Part shown: piece after piece, positions 36,767-45,949 of the stretch
How the letters are laid out: each line of letters opens with the position of its first letter
How positions within the stretch are numbered: the stretch's first letter is position 1
NCBI GenBank assembly: GCA_023419605.1
Contig: JAEZXR010000121.1
Coordinates: forward strand, 190,626 to 254,625
DNA length: 64,000 nucleotides
Direction of reading: 5' to 3'
Source of the DNA: Bacillota bacterium
GTDB lineage: Bacteria; Bacillota; Clostridia; Acetivibrionales; JAEZXR01
The notes under the pieces: generated by a model
What the model was told of the DNA's origin: nothing
The model's input: only the letters and a program-made list of their open reading frames with translations
Database searches by the model: none
Made by a program: the position numbers and the translations under genes

Positions 36767-38635
36767 TCATTTCAAGCTTGGCATGCCAAACTTTTCTAAA
36801 AATATCCCAAAGGTAATGACAATTATTAGAAAATCATTTTCATAGGGCAGATTCAATTTAAAGCCATCTTTGCAGTATTTATCCCTGAGGCCTTCAACAA
36901 ACAGGGGATTAAAGTACCCATTATATCGAATGCGTGTACTTGAAAGCATATCCGTTACATACTCATTATTCAACCGCAGCAACTCCGGGCTTCCAGGAGC
37001 GACAAAGGCAAACTTTGGCCTCTTCACGATCGGATCCGGCACAATACCCTGTGCCAGCTTTTTGAGTATGTATTTTTCCTCAAAATCTTTCAGTTTCAAA
37101 GCAGGAGGGATTTGTACCACAAATTCAAGTACTTCCCTATCCAAAAACGGATACCGTGCTTCCACCGAATTTGCATAAGTCATCCTGTCTCCGTGGTCTG
37201 CCAGTAAATGTTCAGGCAATCTAAGCTTAAAATCTATATAGGACCGCTTATGCAGTATGTCAACATTTTCTATCCTTTCCTTGTTGATCACAGGATGCTT
37301 CAAGCAGTCAATCTCGTCAAAAATCTCATTGATCTGCTCCGAATAAAGCTCTCGCTTTATATCTGTATAGCTATGGTAATCCTTCTCATAAAAAAAGTCA
37401 GGGTCTCCCCACAGCCTCTCTCTTATTTCAGCCTCAGGAGTTTCCAACCTGTACTGTTCTGTTTGGGGCCGTCTGAGTTGGTCAAATCTATAGCCGACAT
37501 AGCCTGCAAATAATTCGTCCGCCCCTTCTCCCGTTAATACCGCTTTAATTCCCTGCTGCCTCACCATTTTCGATAAAACCAGAGAAGCTGTGTTATACGT
37601 CTCCTTTAGCGGCATTTCTGAGTGATATACCGCCTTGCACAAACCATCGGCAATGTTTTCAGTAAAGAACTGCTTTTCATGATGTAGGGTACCTATATAC
37701 TGAGCTGCTATTTTCTGGTATTTAGCTTCCGATATATTTTTTTGGGCAAAATCTATGGAAAAGGAATGCATCTCCGCTAAACTGTAAAGACCTTTCGCCT
37801 TGGATGCTATCAAGGAAGAATCCACTCCACCGCTCAAATAAAAACCTACAGGTACATCTGCCTGAAGTCTTCTATCTACGGCCACGGTCAGAAGCTGGTC
37901 CAGCTTTTCGATATAATAGCTCTCATCCGTATCATAGGGTTCCCCGCCAAGCTTTGGATATCTCAAATCCCAGTATTGGCCTATATCTAAAGTTCCGGAA
38001 GTCCGTACCACAAGGTAACTTCCATTTTCCAGGCTGCTTACGCCTCTGAACATGGTTCGGGGAGCTATGACACCCGGAAAGGTCATAAGCTGGTCGAAAG
38101 CAATAAGATCAACTTCCTTCTTTACAGCGGGATGTTTTAACAGGGACTTAATCTCAGACGCAAAAATAAACATGCCCTCCGCTATGGTATAGAAAAATGG
38201 GGCTATCCCAGCATGATCCCTTGCACAAAAGAGTATTTCTCTGCGGGCATCATATATGGCAAAAGCAAACTGCCCATTAAGCCTGTTAAGGAACGCTGTC
38301 CCCCATTCCTCGTACATATGCAGTACGACCTCTACATCCGTACCTGTTTTAAAGCTATGCCCCTTGCCCCGCAGAATTTCTCGCAACTCTCTATAATTGT
38401 AAATTTCCCCATTGCATATCATTATGATATTTCCGGCTTCATTGGATATGGGCTGCATGCCCCCCTCCAAATCCACCAAGCTTAGTCTTGAGAATCCTAA
38501 AGCAATTTTTCCGCGAACAAAATATCCTGCTCCATCAGGTCCCCTGTGAAGAATCTCCCCCAGCATTGCTTTTACTATTTCCGGATCTTCCCTATATTCA
38601 TTTTTAAAATTGAATATCCCGCATATACCGCACAT
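36767..38635 (-). CDS. asnB: Asparagine synthetase B-like amidotransferase
   Basis: 622 residues. Met-Cys at the N-terminus exposes the catalytic Cys of the class II glutaminase domain (HRGPDGAGYF and CNGEIYN follow). The synthetase domain has the PP-loop LSGGVDSS near residue 267 and GEGADELFAGY near 380. It transfers ammonia from glutamine to a carboxylate activated as the acyl-AMP. AsnB homologs in antibiotic operons often amidate a product or intermediate. It lies next to the interrupted A-PCP protein; joint nitrogen delivery to the PP-loop domain is a testable idea. It could also simply raise the asparagine pool as a building block. Confidence 0.92.
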   Translation of the reverse strand: MCGICGIFNFKNEYREDPEIVKAMLGEILHRGPDGAGYFVRGKIALGFSRLSLVDLEGGMQPISNEAGNIIMICNGEIYNYRELREILRGKGHSFKTGTDVEVVLHMYEEWGTAFLNRLNGQFAFAIYDARREILFCARDHAGIAPFFYTIAEGMFIFASEIKSLLKHPAVKKEVDLIAFDQLMTFPGVIAPRTMFRGVSSLENGSYLVVRTSGTLDIGQYWDLRYPKLGGEPYDTDESYYIEKLDQLLTVAVDRRLQADVPVGFYLSGGVDSSLIASKAKGLYSLAEMHSFSIDFAQKNISEAKYQKIAAQYIGTLHHEKQFFTENIADGLCKAVYHSEMPLKETYNTASLVLSKMVRQQGIKAVLTGEGADELFAGYVGYRFDQLRRPQTEQYRLETPEAEIRERLWGDPDFFYEKDYHSYTDIKRELYSEQINEIFDEIDCLKHPVINKERIENVDILHKRSYIDFKLRLPEHLLADHGDRMTYANSVEARYPFLDREVLEFVVQIPPALKLKDFEEKYILKKLAQGIVPDPIVKRPKFAFVAPGSPELLRLNNEYVTDMLSSTRIRYNGYFNPLFVEGLRDKYCKDGFKLNLPYENDFLIIVITFGIFLEKFGMPSLK

Positions 38636-38654
38636 ATTACGCCTCTGACTTATT

Positions 38655-39611
38655 CTACTTTACTAGTTCATAGATTCTGTATGACTGGATCCCTCGCTTC
38701 ATTTCTTCATATACCTTTGAGCCGGGTACGGCGAGAAAATCCTCCAACACTTTCAGTTCTTCCATTTCCTCGACATTTTCATAAGCCCTCATTCTTTTTT
38801 TAGCAACCTCATAGCAGGATAAAAGCACATTGGAGGTAATATCTGCCTCTCTTGCAACCTCAAATCCGATATTTTTCAGATAGCATAAATGACTTGAAAA
38901 AATATCTGTGGGCATTATGTCGGAATACAGAAAGTGCCCGCCTTTCTTCAAAACTCTATAGACATGATCGTAAAACCTGTGTATATGGGGATATGCATCT
39001 GAAGATTCAATATTCAGCACCACATCAAAAAAGTCTCCCGGGAAAGGTAATTTTTCCGCATCTCCCACGCAAAAATGCCGGGTGGCTGAACTGCAGTAAC
39101 TTTTACAAAACCTTATACTGGCTTCACACAAATCCACGCCTATAGATATTTGGGGCGTAAAATACCGATTTACAGTATCAATATTCCCCCCTCTGCCGCA
39201 ACCTACTTCAAGAAGCTTCTTATTACTGAAATCGTATTCTCCGATAACCTCCAGTAAAAGCTTGACCGAATTTCTGTTAAGGCAGTTTTTGTAGGGCTCA
39301 AACCTTGCATATTGAAGGTTCTCATTTTCAGCATAGCCCAGGTTCAGAAAGGTCGCTGCATCCGCAATACCTGAAGCTTGAAGGGATTCTGCCACCATTG
39401 TATAACCCTGTTTTACCTGCTCTTTTTTATTGTCAAAAGTACTTTCTGCGGTATCTTCCCTAACGCCTTCAGCCTCTTCTACCAGCAATATGGGGATTCC
39501 TTCCCTTATCTTGTATGTAAGGCTGCAACTGCAGCACACATATTTTGAGGCTGCGTGTTCAAGCTTCCCCATGCAGCCGGGACATATCAGAATATTCTGG
39601 AGCATTGCCAC
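38655..39611 (-). CDS. SAM-dependent methyltransferase with Trm112-like zinc ribbon
   Basis: 319 residues. The N-terminus is a Trm112-like ribbon (CPGC near residue 11, then CCSCSLTYKIREGIPILL). A class I methyltransferase domain follows: motif I LLEVGCGRGGN near 136, then GDAEKLPFPGDFFDVV. Substrate unknown; O- or N-methylation of the product or of a carrier-bound intermediate is likely. The start is GTG 39611, 6 nt from GGGGAG and 16 nt after the stop of the upstream PKS/NRPS gene; the longer frame from 39683 overlaps that gene by 56 nt and is rejected. ATG 39605 is a near-equal alternative. Confidence 0.85.
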   Translation of the reverse strand: MAMLQNILICPGCMGKLEHAASKYVCCSCSLTYKIREGIPILLVEEAEGVREDTAESTFDNKKEQVKQGYTMVAESLQASGIADAATFLNLGYAENENLQYARFEPYKNCLNRNSVKLLLEVIGEYDFSNKKLLEVGCGRGGNIDTVNRYFTPQISIGVDLCEASIRFCKSYCSSATRHFCVGDAEKLPFPGDFFDVVLNIESSDAYPHIHRFYDHVYRVLKKGGHFLYSDIMPTDIFSSHLCYLKNIGFEVAREADITSNVLLSCYEVAKKRMRAYENVEEMEELKVLEDFLAVPGSKVYEEMKRGIQSYRIYELVK

Positions 39612-39627
39612 ACATTTCTCCCCTCTA

Positions 39628-42600
39628 CTAAAAATCGTCGTCAAACTTTTCGTTAAACTCATCCAGTATTGTTCGTACCTCATGGACAGACATCAAGCCA
39701 ATATCGGATATTACGATATTGGGCCTATGGATCACCTGTTCTAAAATATTTATAAAACTGTTTGCGAAACGTTCCATCGTTTCTCTTTTAAACAGCCGCG
39801 TGCAGTAGACAAGTGAAAAATACATGATATTTTCCAGTTCATGAGCTTCCAGTAGTATATCCTGTTTTGAAGTCATATCCTCATGCTTAACAGGAATAAA
39901 TTTCAATTCATTTCCTATCCCCATTTCCCTAAATAATATCTTATGCATTTGAAAGGATACATCGAACAGAGGCGCTCTATTGGGTTTACTATCTATTTTT
40001 AATTTTTCCACCAGCCTATCAAAGGGATAATCTTGATTTTCATAGGCTTTTACGAGGCTATCCTTCACCTCTTCAAGGAACTGTAAAAAGGTTTTGCCTT
40101 GTATCGGGTGGCTCCTCAGTGGAAGCACATTCACAAACATACCCATGGTATTTTCCAAAGACGAATGGGACCTTCCATATACGGGTACTCCTACTACCAA
40201 ATCCTCCTGCCCGGAATGTTTTGACAGTAATATAATAAATGCAGCCATCAGCAGCCAATACTCAGTAGTATCGGTTTTCCGCGCAAGATTTTTTATATTT
40301 TGTGTCAGCTCCGGTCCAAGGGTGAAGTCTATCTTCTCCCCTTCAAAACTATAGGTTGAAGGCCTCGGGTAATCCAGCGGCAGTTCAAGTACCGGAATTT
40401 CTCCGCATAACATATCCAGCCAGTAATTTTCCTGTCTGCTGAAAGCACCCTCCTCATATAATCTGTTCTGCCATTCCGAAAAATCCTTGTATTGCACCGT
40501 TGGCTCCTGAAGTACCTTGCCCTCATATAAAGCAGCCAACTCCCTCATAATTATTTCCATTGAAATTTCATCAGATATAATATGGTGTATGTCAAATAAA
40601 AGGAAATGTTTATTCTCCATTAGCTTTACCAGCTTCACCCTAAAAAGAGGCGGGCTGCTCAGTTCATAGGGTTTGATGAATTCCTTTTCCATATTTGTGC
40701 AGTTTTCATCGCATTCAAAATAATCCACTTTGAACTCTACTTCTGCGTTTATCTTCTGCATAATCTTTCCACCCACAACATGAAAAGATGTCCGCAGGGC
40801 TTCATGTCTCTGCATCAACTGCTTAAATGCCTCTTCAAAGCGTTTTCTGTCCAGGTTGCCTTCAACGGACATAACATAGGATATATTCCAGCTTGTTTCA
40901 TCTTTTTGGTATTGCCTTATAAGAAAAAGTCTTTTTTGAGAAGAAGAAGCTTCATAGAATTCTTTTGAAGCAGCCTTGGGTATATAAGTATGGCCTTCTC
41001 CAAGACGATTTCCTTTACTATAATTGCTATCCAAATGCTCTGCAAATTTTTTCAAGCTGGGATTTTTCAATAGATCTGTAATAACTACTTCGAGGGCCAG
41101 CTTTTGTTTTATTGTATTGACAATCTTTAAGGCGATGATGGAATCACCGCCGATCTCATAAAAGTTGTCGTTGATGTCCAATTCCCTGTATCCCAATATA
41201 TTCCCGAATACTTCTGCCACTTTCTTTTCTGTCTCCGTATAGCTATCGTCTTTACTTCCTTTCAGCCTGACACAGACTGTTTTCACAGCATTGGCATCCG
41301 CTTCGTCGGGCTTCTGCTTTTCATTTTTTTCCCTGATTTTCGAAGCTAATTCCTCCGACAATTTAAAAGGCAGTATGTCTTCCATCTTGAAAAGCTGGCT
41401 GCCGTAGTTCAGCCTGCCCACGATTGTATAAGCGTCTCCCTTGTCAATTACTTCTTCAAAGGCATTTACTATTTCTGAAGCAGTCAATGTCTCAAACATG
41501 TGCCTGCTTCTGTCAAATTCCTCATTCATCAACTGTATCGTCTTTTCCCATGGTGCCCAGCTTATTGTTATTGTTCTTTTACCTAACCGGTTTCTATAAG
41601 CGGCAAAGGCATCCAAAAAGGCATTTGCCGCTATATAGCTTCCTGATCCTACCCCTCCGGTAATGGTTATGGGTGATGAAAAAAGTATAAAGAAATCAAG
41701 CGAATCCTTACAGGACAACTTTTCCAGATTCCATGTACCTTTTATTTTGGACGATACAACCTCCTGGAAAGCACTTATGTCCTCATCCTTGCATCGCCTG
41801 CCTTTTTTCCCTATACCGACCCCTGCACTTTGTATAATTCCATTTATTTTCCCATACTTGCTTCTGAGACCCTTCAATACTGCTTCCAATTCCTGCTCTA
41901 CGGTAATATCGGCACAGCAGCATTCCACACAGGCTCCATATCCCTCGATTTCCAGAATGGACTCTATTTTAGCCGCTGTTCCTCCTCCTTCACCTGCTTT
42001 CAGTATGCTTTCCCATTTGTCTCTCGCCGGCAATGGAGTTCGGTTGATTAAGGCCAGATTCACGTTCCCCCTGGCTGCCAGACATTTGGCAATTTCAAGT
42101 CCTATTCCTCCCCTGCCTCCTGCAATTACGTATATTCCCTCCATTTTTATTTCAGTGGGCCTTTCAATTACATCGGGCATATGGAAATCACTGATTTCCG
42201 GCGAATATCTTATACCCTTCCTGTAGGCGGTATTATATCCATGGTAATCGGCTTCCAGCTCTTCAATGATTTGTACGAGCTCTGTATCATCATCAAAATC
42301 CAGGCATCTGCATTTCAGGTTAAAATTTTCTGCATTGATGGCTTTACCTAATCCAAACAGGGCGCTGTTTTCCGGATAAACATCTATTTCACTGCCGTCT
42401 ACCCTGTCAGCATACATGGATATAAGTACAATATCCATATCCTTCCTGTCATGCCTGTCTAATGCCTTTGAAAGGAAAAGCAGGCTGTAGGCTCCCCTGC
42501 CCAATCTGTCTTCAAAACCCTCTGCGGTACACTGCTTGTCTGTCCTCTGTGCAGAGAACATATGCACAATCTGCGTTATCCCCCTGTATTTTGTTTCGGA

Positions 42601-44760
42601 AATCAGCGTATCGTAGTCCTCTTCGCTGCATCCTACAATAAATGAATCTTCATGGATACGACAGTATTTTTCTCCCTGCATAACTTCTATAACTTTTTTC
42701 CCCTTACCTCTGAGCTGCGCAGTTACTCTCCCCGCCACTCCCCGTGCATCGCCGAATACCATGATTTCATTGTTTGCAGTATTGGGAAGTGCTTTCTGCA
42801 AGTTGCGCCTTTTCCATACCTGCCTGTAGTATAGGTCTTCGCTGCGTGGAGTCTCTATCCAGCATCGGTTCGACTCAAAGGGGTATGTGGGTATGCTTAC
42901 CCTTCTCCTGTTTTCCCCTTTATAAAGCATCTCCCAATTCACATCGGCACCTTTTACATACAAGCAGCCTAATTCATATAAGCTATCAATATTCTGTTTG
43001 CCCGAAGCCAAAAATTCATTGATTTTGCCCTCAGACTTTTTAGTGATTTCCCTTTTGTATTCCGGGGTTATTTCTTCCTTATAAGCTACTGCCTTATTGG
43101 GTGTTGCATCTTTATGGACTCCATAGAATATTTGTCTGTTGTCCGTTATTTCAATACCCTCATCGGTAAGCTTCAAAAGTATGCCTGTTAATTCATCCGC
43201 TTGCTTAAATGCAATCGCCAGCCTGTGATTGTAGTGCCCCCTACCCGTATTGGCAGTATAGCAAACATTGCCTGTACCCAGGCTTTTATAATCAAGGCAG
43301 CTATATTTTTTAACCAGCTTTTTCAGTCCTGTCTTTGTTTTTGCAGAAAGCAGTAGCAAGTCATGACTTTCCTCACTATGATCCGCCCATATTTTCGGTG
43401 CTTCCTCCAGAACCACATGGCAATTGGTTCCACTGAAGCCGAAAGAACTTACTCCACATCTGCGAACATTACAATCAATTTCCCAGTCCACCAGTGATGT
43501 ATTTACATATACCGGAGATTTATAGAAAGGTATTTTCCTGTTGGGCCTCTCAAAATGTACTGTTGGAGGCAGCTTGCCATACTTGAGGGCCAGCACCGCC
43601 TTCAACAGTCCGGCGATTCCCGCCGAAGCATCCAAATGCCCTATATTGGACTTTATTGATCCAACCGCACAAAACTGCCTTCTGTCAGTAAGCTTGCGGA
43701 AAGCTCTCTGTATGCCATCTATTTCAATCGGATCTCCGATCTCCGTGCCGGTTCCGTGCGCTTCAATATAGGTTATTGTTACCGGGTCAATACCGGCTTC
43801 CTTCCATGCTCTGGTTATAACATCCTCATGAGCCGCCGGATTTGGAGCTGATATACCCATGGAAGCGCCATCCTGGTTATATGCGCTACCCTTTATGACG
43901 GCATATATATGATCTCTATCCTTTATGGCTTGATTCAGAGACTTCAGCAATACTACACCAATACCTTCCCCGCCGCCCATCCCATCGGAGCTATTATCGA
44001 AGGTTCTTGTTCTGCCATCTGAGGATTCTATACCCAGCTTTGTCTGGACTACCGGAAAAATGTTTAGTCTTACTCCTCCGGCTATAGCCATGGAGCACTC
44101 CCCGTTTTTTATGGTCTGACAGGCCAGATGCACTGCAACCAAAGAGGAAGAGCAGGCTGTATTCACAAGCAGGCTCGGCCCTTTCAGGTCAAGCAGATAG
44201 GAAACTCTTCCCGGTATTACTGCCGGAAGATTTCCTGCGACGGAGATCGACAGCATGTCAGGAGCCATATCAGATATTAGCTTCTTGTATTCAGCCTCAT
44301 TTGAGTAGCCAACAAAGACACCTGTCCTACTGCCTCGTATTTTACCGTCCCCATACCCTGCATCCTCAATAGCCTGCCAGACAGTTTCAAGAAAAAGCCT
44401 CTGTCCCGGGTCCATTAATTCCGCTTCTTTCGGTGACAGGTTGAAAAATCTGTAATCGAACCGATCTATATGATCCAAATAAGCTGCTTTTGGAAATTCA
44501 ATACCGCATCGGCCATCCCCCATAGCCCTATAATAGTTTTCCATATCTCGCTGTCTGTCCCAAGGTACTTTATCCGTACAGTCTCTCCCACTGCTCAGTA
44601 TATCCCATAATTCCTCAACGGTATTTGCCCTCGGAAATTTTAGGCCTACACCTATAATTGCAACATCTTTATGAGAAAAACCCACCATATTATATTCATT
44701 TTCTATTGGATCATCCATCTCCAAGTCAATCAAATTCATTATACTGTTATCCACTTCCAT
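39628..44760 (-). CDS. PKS/NRPS hybrid: KS-KR-ACP-C, AT-less
   Basis: 1710 residues. The KS (about 28-460) has its triad intact: Cys in TACSSS near 201, His in EAHGTGT near 337, His in NIGHLDASAG near 373. A linker of about 400 residues without AT motifs follows. The KR has GGRGGIG near 877, and Tyr in GSYIAANAF near 1043 with the Ser in FSSP upstream. The ACP has GGDS near 1206. The C-terminal condensation domain (about 1270-1690) carries HHIISDE near 1394 in place of HHxxxDG, and NVLPLR near 1570. It adds one reduced (hydroxy) two-carbon unit using malonyl from a free AT and then passes the chain to an amino-acid-bearing carrier. This is the polyketide-peptide junction of the pathway. SD GAGGTGAT precedes ATG 44760. 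Confidence 0.92.
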   Translation of the reverse strand: MEVDNSIMNLIDLEMDDPIENEYNMVGFSHKDVAIIGVGLKFPRANTVEELWDILSSGRDCTDKVPWDRQRDMENYYRAMGDGRCGIEFPKAAYLDHIDRFDYRFFNLSPKEAELMDPGQRLFLETVWQAIEDAGYGDGKIRGSRTGVFVGYSNEAEYKKLISDMAPDMLSISVAGNLPAVIPGRVSYLLDLKGPSLLVNTACSSSLVAVHLACQTIKNGECSMAIAGGVRLNIFPVVQTKLGIESSDGRTRTFDNSSDGMGGGEGIGVVLLKSLNQAIKDRDHIYAVIKGSAYNQDGASMGISAPNPAAHEDVITRAWKEAGIDPVTITYIEAHGTGTEIGDPIEIDGIQRAFRKLTDRRQFCAVGSIKSNIGHLDASAGIAGLLKAVLALKYGKLPPTVHFERPNRKIPFYKSPVYVNTSLVDWEIDCNVRRCGVSSFGFSGTNCHVVLEEAPKIWADHSEESHDLLLLSAKTKTGLKKLVKKYSCLDYKSLGTGNVCYTANTGRGHYNHRLAIAFKQADELTGILLKLTDEGIEITDNRQIFYGVHKDATPNKAVAYKEEITPEYKREITKKSEGKINEFLASGKQNIDSLYELGCLYVKGADVNWEMLYKGENRRRVSIPTYPFESNRCWIETPRSEDLYYRQVWKRRNLQKALPNTANNEIMVFGDARGVAGRVTAQLRGKGKKVIEVMQGEKYCRIHEDSFIVGCSEEDYDTLISETKYRGITQIVHMFSAQRTDKQCTAEGFEDRLGRGAYSLLFLSKALDRHDRKDMDIVLISMYADRVDGSEIDVYPENSALFGLGKAINAENFNLKCRCLDFDDDTELVQIIEELEADYHGYNTAYRKGIRYSPEISDFHMPDVIERPTEIKMEGIYVIAGGRGGIGLEIAKCLAARGNVNLALINRTPLPARDKWESILKAGEGGGTAAKIESILEIEGYGACVECCCADITVEQELEAVLKGLRSKYGKINGIIQSAGVGIGKKGRRCKDEDISAFQEVVSSKIKGTWNLEKLSCKDSLDFFILFSSPITITGGVGSGSYIAANAFLDAFAAYRNRLGKRTITISWAPWEKTIQLMNEEFDRSRHMFETLTASEIVNAFEEVIDKGDAYTIVGRLNYGSQLFKMEDILPFKLSEELASKIREKNEKQKPDEADANAVKTVCVRLKGSKDDSYTETEKKVAEVFGNILGYRELDINDNFYEIGGDSIIALKIVNTIKQKLALEVVITDLLKNPSLKKFAEHLDSNYSKGNRLGEGHTYIPKAASKEFYEASSSQKRLFLIRQYQKDETSWNISYVMSVEGNLDRKRFEEAFKQLMQRHEALRTSFHVVGGKIMQKINAEVEFKVDYFECDENCTNMEKEFIKPYELSSPPLFRVKLVKLMENKHFLLFDIHHIISDEISMEIIMRELAALYEGKVLQEPTVQYKDFSEWQNRLYEEGAFSRQENYWLDMLCGEIPVLELPLDYPRPSTYSFEGEKIDFTLGPELTQNIKNLARKTDTTEYWLLMAAFIILLSKHSGQEDLVVGVPVYGRSHSSLENTMGMFVNVLPLRSHPIQGKTFLQFLEEVKDSLVKAYENQDYPFDRLVEKLKIDSKPNRAPLFDVSFQMHKILFREMGIGNELKFIPVKHEDMTSKQDILLEAHELENIMYFSLVYCTRLFKRETMERFANSFINILEQVIHRPNIVISDIGLMSVHEVRTILDEFNEKFDDDF

Positions 44761-44807
44761 ATCACCTCGAAAGCTGCATTTACCTGTAGAAGAAATTTCA
44801 TGATCGG

Positions 44808-45554
44808 CTACTTCGGTTCACAGGTCAGTCTTACTATGATTTCGCGAATCAGTTTTGCCATGTGCCCGCATAGGATGTCCATATACCTTAGAACACTTAT
44901 ATAGGAACGTTCATCTGCATGATCGCTCATTATCTTAACCGCTACGCACGGAATTCCCATTATATAACAGCTCTGCGCCGTTCCAGCAGTTTCCATGTCT
45001 ACACATAAAGCCTTATATGTATTGTACAGGTTTCTTGATATTTCCGTCTTATGTACCGGCACATCTCCTGAAATGACTTTTCCCACCTCAATCATTGGGT
45101 ATTCTCTACCATTTCTTTTCAATCTTGGCGGCAACTCATACATACTTGAATTTAGAATATTCTTTATGTTTGATACGATAAAGCCATCTGTAGAGAAAAC
45201 CTTTTGCATGCACAAATACCCATCGACGTGCTTCTTGTCCAGACTTTCATCACGGAAGCAGTCGTGATAGCATATATCGCTGCTGATGACTACATCTCCT
45301 ACGGACAAATCCGGATTGATTATGCCTGCCAAACCTGTGGATATAACCAACTCTACTTTATAAATATCATATATAAGGTTTGCAGCCAATGCAGCACAGA
45401 CTTTACCTACTCCAGTTTGGACAACAACTGTTTTTTTGCCTTCTGCATCACCGGTACATATTTTACAGTTGCGAATGTCCTTTTCCTCGACATTCTCCAA
45501 CATACCCTTTATTGCTTCATATTCCTGCGGCAAAGCACATAAAATTCCTATCAT
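44808..45554 (-). CDS. MTA/SAH nucleosidase-like phosphorylase-family protein
   Basis: 248 residues of the PNP/UDP family. IGILCALPQEYEAI at the N-terminus, STGLAG near 78, VDMETAGTAQ near 190 and KIMSDHAD near 213 match 5'-methylthioadenosine/S-adenosylhomocysteine nucleosidases. These enzymes cleave SAH, MTA and also 5'-deoxyadenosine, the by-products of methyltransferases and radical SAM enzymes. In an operon with nine radical SAM proteins and a methyltransferase this looks like by-product clearance, which relieves inhibition. A role as a nucleoside-processing biosynthetic enzyme is less likely. Confidence 0.88.
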   Translation of the reverse strand: MIGILCALPQEYEAIKGMLENVEEKDIRNCKICTGDAEGKKTVVVQTGVGKVCAALAANLIYDIYKVELVISTGLAGIINPDLSVGDVVISSDICYHDCFRDESLDKKHVDGYLCMQKVFSTDGFIVSNIKNILNSSMYELPPRLKRNGREYPMIEVGKVISGDVPVHKTEISRNLYNTYKALCVDMETAGTAQSCYIMGIPCVAVKIMSDHADERSYISVLRYMDILCGHMAKLIREIIVRLTCEPK

Positions 45555-45620
45555 ATAACCACTCCATAATCCCAGCAGTATAAACCCAAAGACTTCCTTT
45601 TTTGTGCTGCTGATCTATGT

Positions 45621-45878
45621 TTACTCTGTTCTGATCATTATATAATCCATCAACTCATGCATGGTCTTGAATCTGTCTACCTGCAAGTCATCATCATAAA
45701 ACTCAAATCCGAATTCTGTCTCTATTCCGACGATTATTTTAATGAAATCTACCGAATTGATTGAAAATTTGCTGAAATCATCATCTATACTTACTACTTT
45801 TTCGCTATCGCTTATGTTTGAATACTGTGCAAAGATTTCTCTTACCTTTTGTTCTGTCATTTCAAACCTACTACTCAT
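45621..45878 (-). CDS. Second free-standing carrier protein
   Basis: 85 residues with a helical carrier-protein pattern. The likely attachment serine is in INSVDFIKI near residue 41. SD GAGGTGA lies before ATG 45878. It is less canonical (no DSL) than the ACP at 31308-31538 but its spacing and flanking hydrophobics fit. It may present a starter or side chain to the BtrH-like protein at 53606-54637, as BtrI-type ACPs do with BtrH in butirosin biosynthesis (inference from family). Confidence 0.82.
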   Translation of the reverse strand: MSSRFEMTEQKVREIFAQYSNISDSEKVVSIDDDFSKFSINSVDFIKIIVGIETEFGFEFYDDDLQVDRFKTMHELMDYIMIRTE

Positions 45879-45949
45879 TCTTTGTTCACCTCATCAATTT
45901 TTTATTTTTCTGTGCGCACTTACTCATTTATGGGTCTAAATGATTCTGA

